A DNA stretch of 21,646 bases from Eubacterium sp. GTDB taxonomy: Bacteria > Bacillota > Clostridia > Lachnospirales > Lachnospiraceae. Location: contig DNFT01000040.1 in NCBI GenBank assembly GCA_003486385.1, positions 1 to 21,646 on the forward strand, written 5' to 3'. Below, piece by piece: positions 15,341 through 21,646 of the stretch. Position 1 is the stretch's first letter. Each line of letters opens with the position of its first letter. Position numbers and translations under genes: made by a program. The notes beneath the pieces were generated by a model. That model was not told where the DNA came from and did not search any database. It saw only the letters and a list, made by a program, of their open reading frames with translations.

Positions 15341-16108
15341 TTAAAGCTTCCCGAGATTAACAGCCTTCTCAAGAGATGAATCCATCGTCTGGACAACCTT
15401 CTGGCTGCTCTCGTATGCCCTCGAAACCGTTATCATCTCGACCATCTCCGAAATAACATTGATGTTAGACATTTCAAGATAGCCCTGCCGCACCTTTCCG
15501 TCTCCGGTCTTCTCTGTCGCACCGTCAACGGCTGTATAGAGATTCTCGCCAAACTTCTTGAGATAATTGTAGTCCTCGAAATCAGAAAGCTTAATCTTAT
15601 CGACCAGCTTCTCATCGGCATACACATTTCCAAGTTCATCTACAACGACCTCTGCGCCGGAAGGAATCTGAATACGCCCATTCTCACCGAGAAGATAATC
15701 TCCGTCCTCAGTCACAAGCATTCCCTCATTGTTAATTGAAAAAGAACCGTCCCTTGTATATTTTGTCGATGTGTTTCCCGACTTGGAGACATACTCAATG
15801 TTAAAAAAGCCTGTACCCTCAAGTGCTAAATCAAGCGTATTGCCGGTAACCTTGAATGAGCCCTGTGTGTAATCTGTATAAGTCTCACCAATCTTGACTC
15901 CGAGTGATTCCTTGCCGATTCTGCGGTTAATGTATCCCTCCGAACCGTCCTTTATCTTCTGAGTATACATACTGTCAAATGCCTGTGATGTAGAGCCTTC
16001 CTTCTTGTATCCCACCGTACTGGCATTGGCAAGGTTATTCGTAATAACATCCAGTCTTGCCTGCTGGTTCATCATTCCTGTATACGCTGTGTATAGGCCT
16101 CTTACCAT
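15341..16108 (-). CDS. flgF: Flagellar proximal rod protein FlgF/FlgG family (FlhO-like)
   Basis: 255 residues. It begins MVRGLYTAYTGMMNQQARLDVITNNLANASTVGYKKEG and has LALEGTGFFNI in the middle. It ends QGYLEMSNINVISEMVEMITVSRAYESSQKVVQTMD, the rod-family C-terminal helix. Shorter than FlgG, placed first of two rod genes and downstream of an mreB-type gene, it matches B. subtilis flhO. Some pipelines call both genes flgG. AGGAGG lies 5 nt before the ATG. A sigma-28-type promoter (16211-16238) is about 100 bp upstream, so this is probably the first gene of the flgF-flgG-flgJ-recD2-comFC-yvyF unit. Confidence 0.9.
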   Translation of the reverse strand: MVRGLYTAYTGMMNQQARLDVITNNLANASTVGYKKEGSTSQAFDSMYTQKIKDGSEGYINRRIGKESLGVKIGETYTDYTQGSFKVTGNTLDLALEGTGFFNIEYVSKSGNTSTKYTRDGSFSINNEGMLVTEDGDYLLGENGRIQIPSGAEVVVDELGNVYADEKLVDKIKLSDFEDYNYLKKFGENLYTAVDGATEKTGDGKVRQGYLEMSNINVISEMVEMITVSRAYESSQKVVQTMDSSLEKAVNLGKL

Positions 16109-16210
16109 GAGCTCCTCCTAAATCATTGCCGTAGTATCCGTACATTGAATACTGTATATTTTCCGTACGTGATAACATACTGTGTTTTCCTGCATAAATG
16201 TTCTATAGTA

Positions 16211-16238
16211 TTATCGGTTGTATTGTCTTATTACATTA
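16211..16238 (-). promoter_or_regulatory. Sigma-28 promoter of flgF-flgG
   Basis: On the minus strand TAAT (16238-16235), a 17-nt spacer and CCGATAA (16217-16211). The -10 core is a full match to the consensus; the -35 is one base off. The start would be near 16204, leaving a leader of about 95 nt with two ACGGA motifs. The related B. subtilis flhO-flhP unit is known to be SigD-dependent. Confidence 0.65.
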
Positions 16239-16261
16239 TATAATTAAAAATTATCCTGCTA

Positions 16262-17251
16262 TTAATCGCGTGCTCCGCCCAGAAACTCTATGAACTTACC
16301 TGTTCCGATGGCAACCGCTGTCATAGGGTCCTCAGCGGTCATTGTGTTGATTCCTGTCTTAGACTCGATAAGCTCCTCAAGTCCCTGAAGAAGGCTTCCT
16401 CCTCCTGTGAGAACAATTCCTCTGTCCGCAATATCTGCTGCAAGCTCAGGCGGAGTCTTCTCAAGAACGCTGTGGACTGCATCAACTATCTGTGCTGTAG
16501 CATCCCTAAGAGCTTCCTCCGTCTCCTCAGATGTGACTGTTACAGTCTTAGGAAGTCCTGTGAGAAGGTTCCTTCCGCGTACCTCCATCGTGGCAACCTC
16601 AGCTCTTGGATATGCGCTTCCTATCTTAATCTTTATATCCTCAGCGGTTCTCTCACCGATAAGAAGACTGTGCTTCTTACGCATATAGCGCACAAGTGCG
16701 TCATCGAAATCATCACCTGCAATCTTGATTGATGTGCTTACAACCGTACCGCCAAGTGAAATGACAGCTATATCTGTTGTACCACCACCTATATCAACAA
16801 TCATGTTTCCACATGGTCTTGAAATATCAATTCCGGCTCCGATAGCCGCTGCGATAGGCTCTTCAATGATTGCAACCTCCCTTGCCCCTGCGGAATAGGT
16901 AGCATCCTCAACAGCCTTCTTCTCAACCTCTGTGACACCACTAGGTACACATACGCTGATTCTTGGCTTCTTAAGCATCTTTCTTCCAAGTGCCTTCTGA
17001 ATAAAGTACTTGAGCATCTTCTCCGTAACCGTATAGTCTGAGATAACGCCCTGTCTTAAAGGTCTGACAGCTACAATATTGCCCGGTGTTCTTCCAAGCA
17101 TCAGTCTGGCTTCCTCACCTATAGCCTTGATCTTATTAGTGTCTCTATCAAATGCAACTACCGACGGCTCCTTGAGCACTACACCCTTTCCACGGATGTA
17201 AACAAGAATGCTGGCAGTTCCCAAATCAATTCCAATATCTGTTGTTATCAT
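16262..17251 (-). CDS. mreB: MreB/Mbl-type bacterial actin
   Basis: About 329 residues. The actin-fold ATPase motifs are clear: phosphate-1 DIGIDLGTASILVYI near the N-terminus, phosphate-2 VDIGGGTTDIAVI at about residues 153-165, and the adenosine motif IVLTGGGSLLQGLEELI near the C-terminus. MreB-family filaments under the membrane direct lateral cell-wall synthesis. The context upstream of flgF-flgG matches B. subtilis mbl-flhO-flhP, and no mreC/mreD follows, so this is more likely the Mbl-type paralogue than the main mreB. The start at 17251 (MITTDIGIDLG) has GGAGG 6 nt upstream; an ATG at 17287 is open but unsupported. No convincing terminator follows, so read-through into flgF is possible. 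Confidence 0.93.
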   Translation of the reverse strand: MITTDIGIDLGTASILVYIRGKGVVLKEPSVVAFDRDTNKIKAIGEEARLMLGRTPGNIVAVRPLRQGVISDYTVTEKMLKYFIQKALGRKMLKKPRISVCVPSGVTEVEKKAVEDATYSAGAREVAIIEEPIAAAIGAGIDISRPCGNMIVDIGGGTTDIAVISLGGTVVSTSIKIAGDDFDDALVRYMRKKHSLLIGERTAEDIKIKIGSAYPRAEVATMEVRGRNLLTGLPKTVTVTSEETEEALRDATAQIVDAVHSVLEKTPPELAADIADRGIVLTGGGSLLQGLEELIESKTGINTMTAEDPMTAVAIGTGKFIEFLGGARD

Positions 17252-17516
17252 AAAATCCTCCATCTGAAAATTATTCCCCGGTGCCATCCGGACAGCTCTT
17301 TCCGGCTCAAAATTCTGTCATGTGCAGCTTTATCTTTACAGCTTTGTGCGTCCTTGCAGCAGCATTTACCTGTGCATGACATTGTCATTTATAATGGCAG
17401 ATTAATGTGGATGTTCTTTATCCACCAAGTTACCTTGCAAAACCCTGATTGTATCCGAAGCTCCTTCCGGATTAATTGCATATCAAGTTCATTCTATCTT
17501 GCTTAAAAGTCCATAT
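17252..17516 (-). promoter_or_regulatory. Long mreB leader with several hairpins
   Basis: If transcription starts near 17516, the leader is about 265 nt and non-coding as far as I can see. It holds small stems at 17455-17471 (CCGAAG/CTTCCGG), 17407-17425 (GTGGAT/ATCCAC), 17376-17388 (ATGACA/TGTCAT) and 17288-17305 (CCGGA/TCCGG). No known riboswitch was recognised. A stable fold is an inference from these stems. Confidence 0.35.
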
Positions 17517-17522
17517 ACCAAC

Positions 17523-17551
17523 ATTATAAACAAAAACTCCGCAATTTAAAA
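17523..17551 (-). promoter_or_regulatory. Candidate sigma-A promoter of mreB
   Basis: On the minus strand a perfect TATAAT (17528-17523) with a weak -35 (TTTTAA at 17551-17546, 17-nt spacer, or TTTAAA with 16). It is back-to-back with the trkA promoter on the other strand, about 35 bp apart. Confidence 0.5.
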
Positions 17552-17583
17552 GGGGTAATTCAAAAAAAGCTGAAAAATATATT

Positions 17584-17612
17584 TTGACCATAACAGGATA
17601 TGATGATATTAT
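17584..17612 (+). promoter_or_regulatory. Candidate sigma-A promoter of trkA-trkH
   Basis: TTGACC (17584-17589), a 17-nt spacer and TATTAT (17607-17612), each one base off consensus. The predicted start is near 17619, leaving a leader of about 170 nt before trkA. The -10 and start region lie inside the palindrome at 17610-17636. Confidence 0.6.
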
Positions 17613-17636
17613 ATAGAAGTATTTTACTTCTATATA
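17610..17636. promoter_or_regulatory. 12-bp perfect palindrome over the trk promoter start
   Basis: TATATAGAAGTA (17610-17621) and TACTTCTATATA (17625-17636) are exact reverse complements around TTT. The repeat covers the end of the -10 and the predicted start site, the classic position of a repressor operator. It could also form the first hairpin of the trk mRNA. The regulator is unknown and none is encoded nearby. Confidence 0.6.
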
Positions 17637-17652
17637 GATATTTATTTGTCAA

Positions 17653-17750
17653 GGCATGCTTAAGGCAGAATGCCGGCTTTTACAGGCAGTGTACCTCACG
17701 TTTGAGCTATGTACTGCCCACCGCCCTATGCATTATTCCAACAAGCCTGT
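17653..17750 (+). promoter_or_regulatory. Candidate structured trk leader with competing helices
   Basis: ACAGGC (17682-17687) can pair with GCCTGT (17745-17750), while the overlapping GGCAGT (17685-17690) can pair with ACTGCC (17713-17718). These helices exclude each other. Further stems are CTCA/TGAG with loop CGTT (17695-17706) and GGCAT/ATGCC (17653-17674). Potassium transporter genes in Firmicutes often have c-di-AMP (ydaO-type) riboswitches, but I do not see that consensus here. Confidence 0.35.
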
Positions 17751-17791
17751 TTACTTGACAGCTATATTTTATAATAACAGCGGAGGCTCTT

Positions 17792-19219
17792 ATGTCAAAA
17801 AGAAATACTTCAAAAAAAGGTCTGCGTATAATCATTGTAGGCTGCGGCAAGGTCGGAATAACACTTACCGAGCAGCTTGCAAAGGAAGGTCATGATATTA
17901 CTTTAATAGATAAAAATGCCCAGAAGCTTCAGTCAACCGCCGGCATGTACGATGTAATGGGTGTAGTCGGCAATGGTGCAAGCTACAGTGTCCAGGAAGA
18001 AGCCGGAATAGCTTCAGCCAACTTAATCATAGCCGTTACGGATTCCGACGAGCTGAATCTCCTGTGCTGTACCATCGCCAAGCGTGTAGGAAACTGTGCT
18101 GCCATCGCAAGAGTCCGTACACCGGACTACAGCCAGGAGGCGGGATACCTTCGTGAGAGGCTCGGTCTTGCAATGATTATCAACCCTGAGTTAGAGACTG
18201 CCAAGGAGGCCGCAAGAATCCTATACATGCCTACAGCACTTGAAGTCAATTCTTTTGCCCATGGACAGGCTGAACTGGTTAAATTCAAGATTCCTAAATG
18301 TAACTGTCTTGACGGAATGACTATCGCAGCTCTCGGCAAGGAAATGAATGTCCCTTATGTCATCTGTGTTATTGAGCGCGGCGGATATGTACACATACCT
18401 ACCGGACGCTTCGTTATGCATGCGGATGACACCATATCCTTCGTCGCTTCAAGAAAATCCACGAAGATTTTCCTTGAACACATAGGCTTTAAGACCAATC
18501 AGGTCAAGGATACCATGATTATCGGAGGAGGAAGCGCCGCATACTATCTCGCCGACCAGCTCATCCGCTCAGGAATCTCGGTAAAGATAATAGAGAACAG
18601 CCGCGAACGCTGTGAGGAGCTGAGTATATTACTGCCTAAGGCTGTCATTATCAACGGAGACGGAACCGATGAAGAGCTGTTAAAGGAAGAGGGCATCACT
18701 GAGGTTGAATCCTTCGTCCCTCTGACCGGCATTGATGAGGAGAACATTATGCTCACACTCCACGCCAAGCAGGTATCGAATGCCAAGGTAATCACCAAAA
18801 TCAACCGCATTACCTTTAAGAACGTAATCAACAGTCTGGATCTGGGCAGCGTAATATACCCTAAATATATCACCTCCGAGGCAATAATTGCCTACGTCCG
18901 TGCTAAGAACGATTCCATGGAATCTAACGATTCCAATTCAGGTGATAACGCTTCGGCATCCGACAGCACGATTGAAACCCTTTACCACATGTTCGACCAT
19001 CGCGTCGAAGCGATTGAGTTCCGCGTCACCAAGAGCTCAGACGTCACAGGCAAGCCTCTTGCAGAGCTTAAGCTCAAGGATGAGATACTCATCTCGTTTA
19101 TAAACCGCAACGGGACCATTATCATTCCGAGTGGTCAGGACTGTATTCTTGAGGGTGACACTGTAATGATAGTCACAACACACACAGGTTTTACTGATAT
19201 TCAGGATATTCTGCGATAA
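17792..19219 (+). CDS. trkA: Trk potassium uptake regulatory subunit TrkA
   Basis: 475 residues, a full-length duplicated TrkA. The first RCK/NAD-binding domain has IIIVGCGKVG (residues 13-22) with the acidic residue D40 after the second strand, followed by a TrkA_C domain (about 150-220). The second Rossmann domain begins MIIGGGSAAYYLADQL (from residue 242), and a second TrkA_C domain ends the protein. A Ser/Asn/Asp-rich linker (about 373-395) precedes the last domain. TrkA forms a cytoplasmic ring that gates the TrkH pore in response to nucleotides. GGAGG lies 5 nt before the ATG. trkH follows after 18 bp, so the two form an operon. The extra Lys-rich N-terminus (MSKRNTSKKG) is a small oddity. 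Confidence 0.95.
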   Translation: MSKRNTSKKGLRIIIVGCGKVGITLTEQLAKEGHDITLIDKNAQKLQSTAGMYDVMGVVGNGASYSVQEEAGIASANLIIAVTDSDELNLLCCTIAKRVGNCAAIARVRTPDYSQEAGYLRERLGLAMIINPELETAKEAARILYMPTALEVNSFAHGQAELVKFKIPKCNCLDGMTIAALGKEMNVPYVICVIERGGYVHIPTGRFVMHADDTISFVASRKSTKIFLEHIGFKTNQVKDTMIIGGGSAAYYLADQLIRSGISVKIIENSRERCEELSILLPKAVIINGDGTDEELLKEEGITEVESFVPLTGIDEENIMLTLHAKQVSNAKVITKINRITFKNVINSLDLGSVIYPKYITSEAIIAYVRAKNDSMESNDSNSGDNASASDSTIETLYHMFDHRVEAIEFRVTKSSDVTGKPLAELKLKDEILISFINRNGTIIIPSGQDCILEGDTVMIVTTHTGFTDIQDILR

Positions 19220-19237
19220 ACCGGAGGTATATGTAAC

Positions 19238-20713
19238 ATGAACAAATCAATTATCAGGTATATATTGGGACATGTATTTCTGCTTACCTCCTGTCTCATG
19301 CTCCTGCCTGCGTTAGTCGGGCTGATATATCTCGAGCATGAGTCTGTTGCGTATCTCATTGTCGCGTCAGCCTGCTTTTTAAGCGGATTTATCATGACCA
19401 GAAATAAACCTGAAAACACAACACTATATCTCAAGGAAGGCTGTATAAGCACATCTCTCGCATGGATTCTGCTCAGTCTTATAGGCTGCCTTCCTTTTTT
19501 TGTGACAGGTGAGATTCCGTCCTTCACCGATGCTCTGTTTGAGACAATATCGGGCTTTACCACCACCGGAGCCAGCATTCTGGCAAATGTGGAAGGACTT
19601 TCGCACTGCTCGCTTTTGTGGAGAAGCTTCACACACTGGATTGGAGGCATGGGTGTTCTCGTATTCCTGCTTGCCATAGTTCCGCTAAGCGGTGGCTCGA
19701 ATATCAACCTTATGCGTGCAGAAAGCCCGGGGCCTTCTGTAGGCAAGCTTGTTCCCAAGATGAAATACACGGCAAGAATACTTTACATTATATATTTCGG
19801 GCTTACGCTTATTCAGTTTATCCTGCTCATCATAGGCAGAATGCCTGTATTTGATGCGGTGTGCACCGCATTCGGCACCGCAGGAACAGGAGGCTTCGGA
19901 ATCAAAAATGACAGCATTGCAGGCTACTCCCCATATATCCAGTGGGTTACAACCATATTCATGCTGTTGTTCGGTGTCAATTTCAATGCCTATTATTTTA
20001 TTTTATTCGGTAATGCAAAAAAAGCCTTCAAAATGGAGGAGGTCCGCTGGTATTTTATTGTTGTCATCGTTTCCGCAGCAATAATAACCATTGAACTGTG
20101 CCGTGCCGCAACACCATTTGCCACAGCACTCCGCGACTCAGCCTTTCAGGTCGCCTCAATTATAACAACGACCGGATTTTCGACCACGGACTTCAACCTA
20201 TGGCCAGGAACATGCAAGACAATTCTCGTCATACTCATGTTCGTCGGAGCCTGTGCCGGCAGCACCGGAGGCGGCATGAAGGTATCGCGATTCGTGATAC
20301 TTTTCAAGACCGTTTTCAAGGAGTTAGACTCCTACATCCACCCGAAGCGTATTCAGAAGCTCGCACTTGACGGCAAGCCGATTGACCATGACGTTGTGCG
20401 TTCAATCAACGTATACTTTATAACCTTTGCTGTAATATTTGTCATCTCTCTTTTTCTGGTCTCATTTGAGGGAAATGATCTGGTGACCAATTTCACGGCG
20501 GTTGCCGCAACCATCAACAACATCGGTCCCGGACTTGAACTTGCCGGACCAACCCAGAACTTCGGACTCTTCAGCATGCTCACCAAATACGTGCTGATGT
20601 TCGACATGCTCGCCGGGCGCCTTGAGCTGTTCCCACTGCTCATCCTCTTCCACCCGGCTGTGTGGAAGGATCTACATACTACGCATAGGAATTGGAGGAG
20701 GAGAAGGAAATAA
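19238..20713 (+). CDS. trkH: Trk-type potassium transporter membrane subunit TrkH
   Basis: 491 residues, strongly hydrophobic, with the four pore-loop repeats of the SKT family. The filters are SGFTTTGAS (about 105-113), FGTAGTGGFG (about 212-221), SIITTTGFSTTD (about 307-318) and ATINNIGPGL (about 424-433). The three Gly-centred filters plus the more divergent fourth are typical of TrkH/TrkG. The third domain has the GACAGSTGGGMK segment, which forms the intramembrane gating loop. The C-terminal tail is very basic (HRNWRRRRK). It mediates K+ uptake across the cytoplasmic membrane, controlled by TrkA encoded just upstream. GGAGGT lies 9 nt before the ATG. The stop codon merges with the A-tract of the terminator that follows. 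Confidence 0.96.
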   Translation: MNKSIIRYILGHVFLLTSCLMLLPALVGLIYLEHESVAYLIVASACFLSGFIMTRNKPENTTLYLKEGCISTSLAWILLSLIGCLPFFVTGEIPSFTDALFETISGFTTTGASILANVEGLSHCSLLWRSFTHWIGGMGVLVFLLAIVPLSGGSNINLMRAESPGPSVGKLVPKMKYTARILYIIYFGLTLIQFILLIIGRMPVFDAVCTAFGTAGTGGFGIKNDSIAGYSPYIQWVTTIFMLLFGVNFNAYYFILFGNAKKAFKMEEVRWYFIVVIVSAAIITIELCRAATPFATALRDSAFQVASIITTTGFSTTDFNLWPGTCKTILVILMFVGACAGSTGGGMKVSRFVILFKTVFKELDSYIHPKRIQKLALDGKPIDHDVVRSINVYFITFAVIFVISLFLVSFEGNDLVTNFTAVAATINNIGPGLELAGPTQNFGLFSMLTKYVLMFDMLAGRLELFPLLILFHPAVWKDLHTTHRNWRRRRK

Positions 20714-20763
20714 AAAACTGCCGCTAAGGGAATCCATCAGTACTTCCTTAGTGGCAGTTTTTT
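20712..20763 (+). terminator. Rho-independent terminator after trkH
   Basis: ACTGCCGCTAAGG (20717-20729) pairs with CCTTAGTGGCAGT (20746-20758) with one G-T wobble. It is preceded by six A and followed by a T-run to 20763. The A-tract makes it usable from both strands, so it may also stop transcription coming from the minus-strand remnants on the right. Confidence 0.93.
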
Positions 20764-20787
20764 AGTATTAAGATACTTTTTCAGCTA

Positions 20788-21006
20788 CTATGTATGTGCA
20801 TTATGCAGATGCAGATATTTCTCCCTGGTGGCAAGTCCACCGCGGATGTGCCTCTCGCTCTTGTTTAGCTCGAGTATCTCGCGCGCCTGTCTGGCAAGCT
20901 CCGAATTGATAGCAGGAAGACGCTCGGCTACGTCTTTATGTATGGTTATTGCTATTTGGAACGGTTTTGTCTGAAGTTGTTTTCTTATCTGCTCTACCCT
21001 TAGCCC
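20788..21006 (-). pseudogene. Gene remnant lacking a start, probably frameshifted from the recombinase frame
   Basis: An open frame of 72 codons with no ATG, GTG or TTG in its first part. Its translation looks like real protein: KPFQIAITIHKDVAERLP, then SELARQAREILELNKSERHI and RGGLATREKYLHLHN before a double stop. It overlaps the end of the recombinase-fragment frame. Removing one G from the GGGG run at 21004-21007 (minus strand) would fuse the two frames without a stop. I do not recognise the family. It may be the true C-terminal part of the recombinase-like protein, or a separate decayed gene. Its base composition is more GC-rich than the AT-rich gene to its right. Confidence 0.5.
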
Positions 21007-21253
21007 CTATGTTTTCTTCAGATTCTGCCTTGTCCTCTTGATGGCTGTCTTTCTTTTCCTCTACATTTTCATCTTTTGCTTTGTATACTCGCTGGAATTC
21101 CTTAATCACATAATTGATTACTTTTTTCTTCTTACTAAGAATCTCATGAAAATACTCCTGCAGCGCCTGAATCAGTTCTTCCTCATCTACCGTCACTGCA
21201 TTCGGGCAGCTATCCGCACCTTTCCCATTATGCCCGGAACACACCCAGCGCAC
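20936..21253 (-). pseudogene. C-terminal fragment of a large serine recombinase (zinc-ribbon region)
   Basis: About 105 residues from a GTG (the frame is open to 21289). The start VRWVCSGHNGKGADSCPN followed by VTVDEEELIQALQEYF resembles the zinc beta-ribbon of large serine recombinases, which normally lies past residue 300. The catalytic N-terminal resolvase domain and most of the recombinase domain are missing, cut off where an AT-rich gene ends at 21276. A basic coiled segment (KKKKVINYVIKEF) and a charged low-complexity tail follow. The tail after about 21007 may be out of frame (see 20788-21006). The remnant marks the border of a former integrative or transposable element. The family call rests on a short motif. 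Confidence 0.55.
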
Positions 21254-21275
21254 ATAGGTATTAATTAGGTGTTTT

Positions 21276-21638
21276 TCACAAACCTTTTTCTACTGATTTG
21301 GAATATATAAATTTTTCAAACTTTCTATGGAATACGAATTCCGCTATATCACTTCGTCTTAATTTTATATTCAACAAATTGTAGATTTCTTCTTTGGTCA
21401 TTGTTTCTCTATGGCTTAATGCCGAACCAATAATACCATTAATTCTATAGCTAGCTTTCTTTATATTCTTATCATCCCTATACATTTCACTCAAAATTTC
21501 CTTAATCAGTAGTCTACTATCAGAATAAGAAACTTTCTCGTCAATCACATAACACGGCTCCTTAATTAATACCATTGTCCAGTCATTCCAAAAATTCACC
21601 TCATAAAAATCATACTCAAACATTTTACATTCATTCAT
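21276..21638 (-). CDS. AT-rich hypothetical protein, possibly cut by the window edge
   Basis: About 120 residues from an ATG at 21638; a TTG at 21641 and the window edge leave the true start open, so the gene may extend beyond. I do not recognise it. The product has an aromatic N-terminal part (EYDFYEVNFWNDWTMVLIKE), a central helical region with many Lys, Glu and Ile, and a basic end (HRKFEKFIYSKSVEKGL). No signal peptide or membrane segment is visible. The DNA is clearly richer in A+T than the flagellar and trk genes, and it adjoins a truncated recombinase, both pointing to horizontally acquired cargo. No function can be assigned. Confidence 0.5.
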   Translation of the reverse strand: MNECKMFEYDFYEVNFWNDWTMVLIKEPCYVIDEKVSYSDSRLLIKEILSEMYRDDKNIKKASYRINGIIGSALSHRETMTKEEIYNLLNIKLRRSDIAEFVFHRKFEKFIYSKSVEKGL

Positions 21639-21646
21639 CAAATCTA

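Noticed and set aside
1..17251. A new defence or biosynthetic system hidden in the flagellar region
   Set aside because: Every long frame here is accounted for by a known flagellar, DNA-repair, competence-like or cell-shape family, and the remaining gaps are short and regulatory.
17755..17775. TTGACA followed by TATAAT just before trkA
   Set aside because: The spacer is only 9 nt, far from the usual 16-18, and the implied start would fall in the ribosome binding site. The upstream pair at 17584-17612 has correct spacing.
17656..17895. 79-codon open frame overlapping the trkA start
   Set aside because: It runs through the structured leader and out of frame into trkA, its composition is unlike a protein, and it has no Shine-Dalgarno. 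Treated as chance.

Overview
The window looks like a chromosomal piece of a motile, Gram-positive Firmicute of the Lachnospiraceae type (Roseburia/Lachnospira/Butyrivibrio-like). The reasons are strong AGGAGG-type ribosome binding sites before nearly every gene, a flagellin beginning MVVQHNLQAMNANRML, and a gene order very close to the Bacillus subtilis late-flagellar region (comF-yvyF-flgM-flgN-flgK-flgL-fliW-csrA-hag / flaG-fliD-fliS-fliT) joined to the mbl-flhO-flhP (mreB-flgF-flgG) cluster. The family assignment is from memory of such loci; no database was searched.

Bases 1-17251, all on the minus strand, read in transcription order: an MreB/Mbl-type actin homologue; the rod genes flgF-flgG and a FlgJ-like rod-binding protein; the housekeeping pair recD2 (helicase) and comFC (phosphoribosyltransferase-like); the flagellar operon protein yvyF; a strong terminator; flgM (anti-sigma-28); flgN (chaperone); two tandem flgK genes; flgL; fliW and csrA (post-transcriptional control of flagellin); flaG; fliD; fliS; a FliT/FlgN-like chaperone gene; and the first 33 codons of a flagellin gene. 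Four sites of the form TAA(A/G/T)-N16/17-CCGA(T/A)A lie before flgF, flgM, flaG and fliC. The cluster therefore reads as a set of sigma-28 units in which the anti-sigma factor is itself under sigma-28. The flagellin leader carries a GGA-loop hairpin plus a GGA-containing Shine-Dalgarno, the architecture bound by CsrA, whose gene and antagonist (fliW) are about 3.5 kb away.

Bases 17252-17791 are a divergent regulatory region. Back-to-back sigma-A-like promoters serve mreB (-) and trkA (+), a 12-bp perfect palindrome covers the -10/start of the trk promoter, and the trk leader has competing helices. Bases 17792-20713 (+) encode the potassium uptake pair trkA-trkH, closed by a strong terminator.

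Bases 20764-21646 (-) are different in character. They hold the C-terminal remnant of a large serine recombinase, a second reading frame that becomes continuous with it if one G is removed from a GGGG run, and an AT-rich gene of unknown function at the edge. This looks like the decayed end of a mobile element next to the conserved core. I see no clearly new multi-gene system. The items most worth checking are the terminator-embedded sigma-28 promoter of flgM, the CsrA-type flagellin leader, the trk operator/leader, the 18-bp tandem repeats behind flgG, the duplicated flgK and the decayed recombinase junction.
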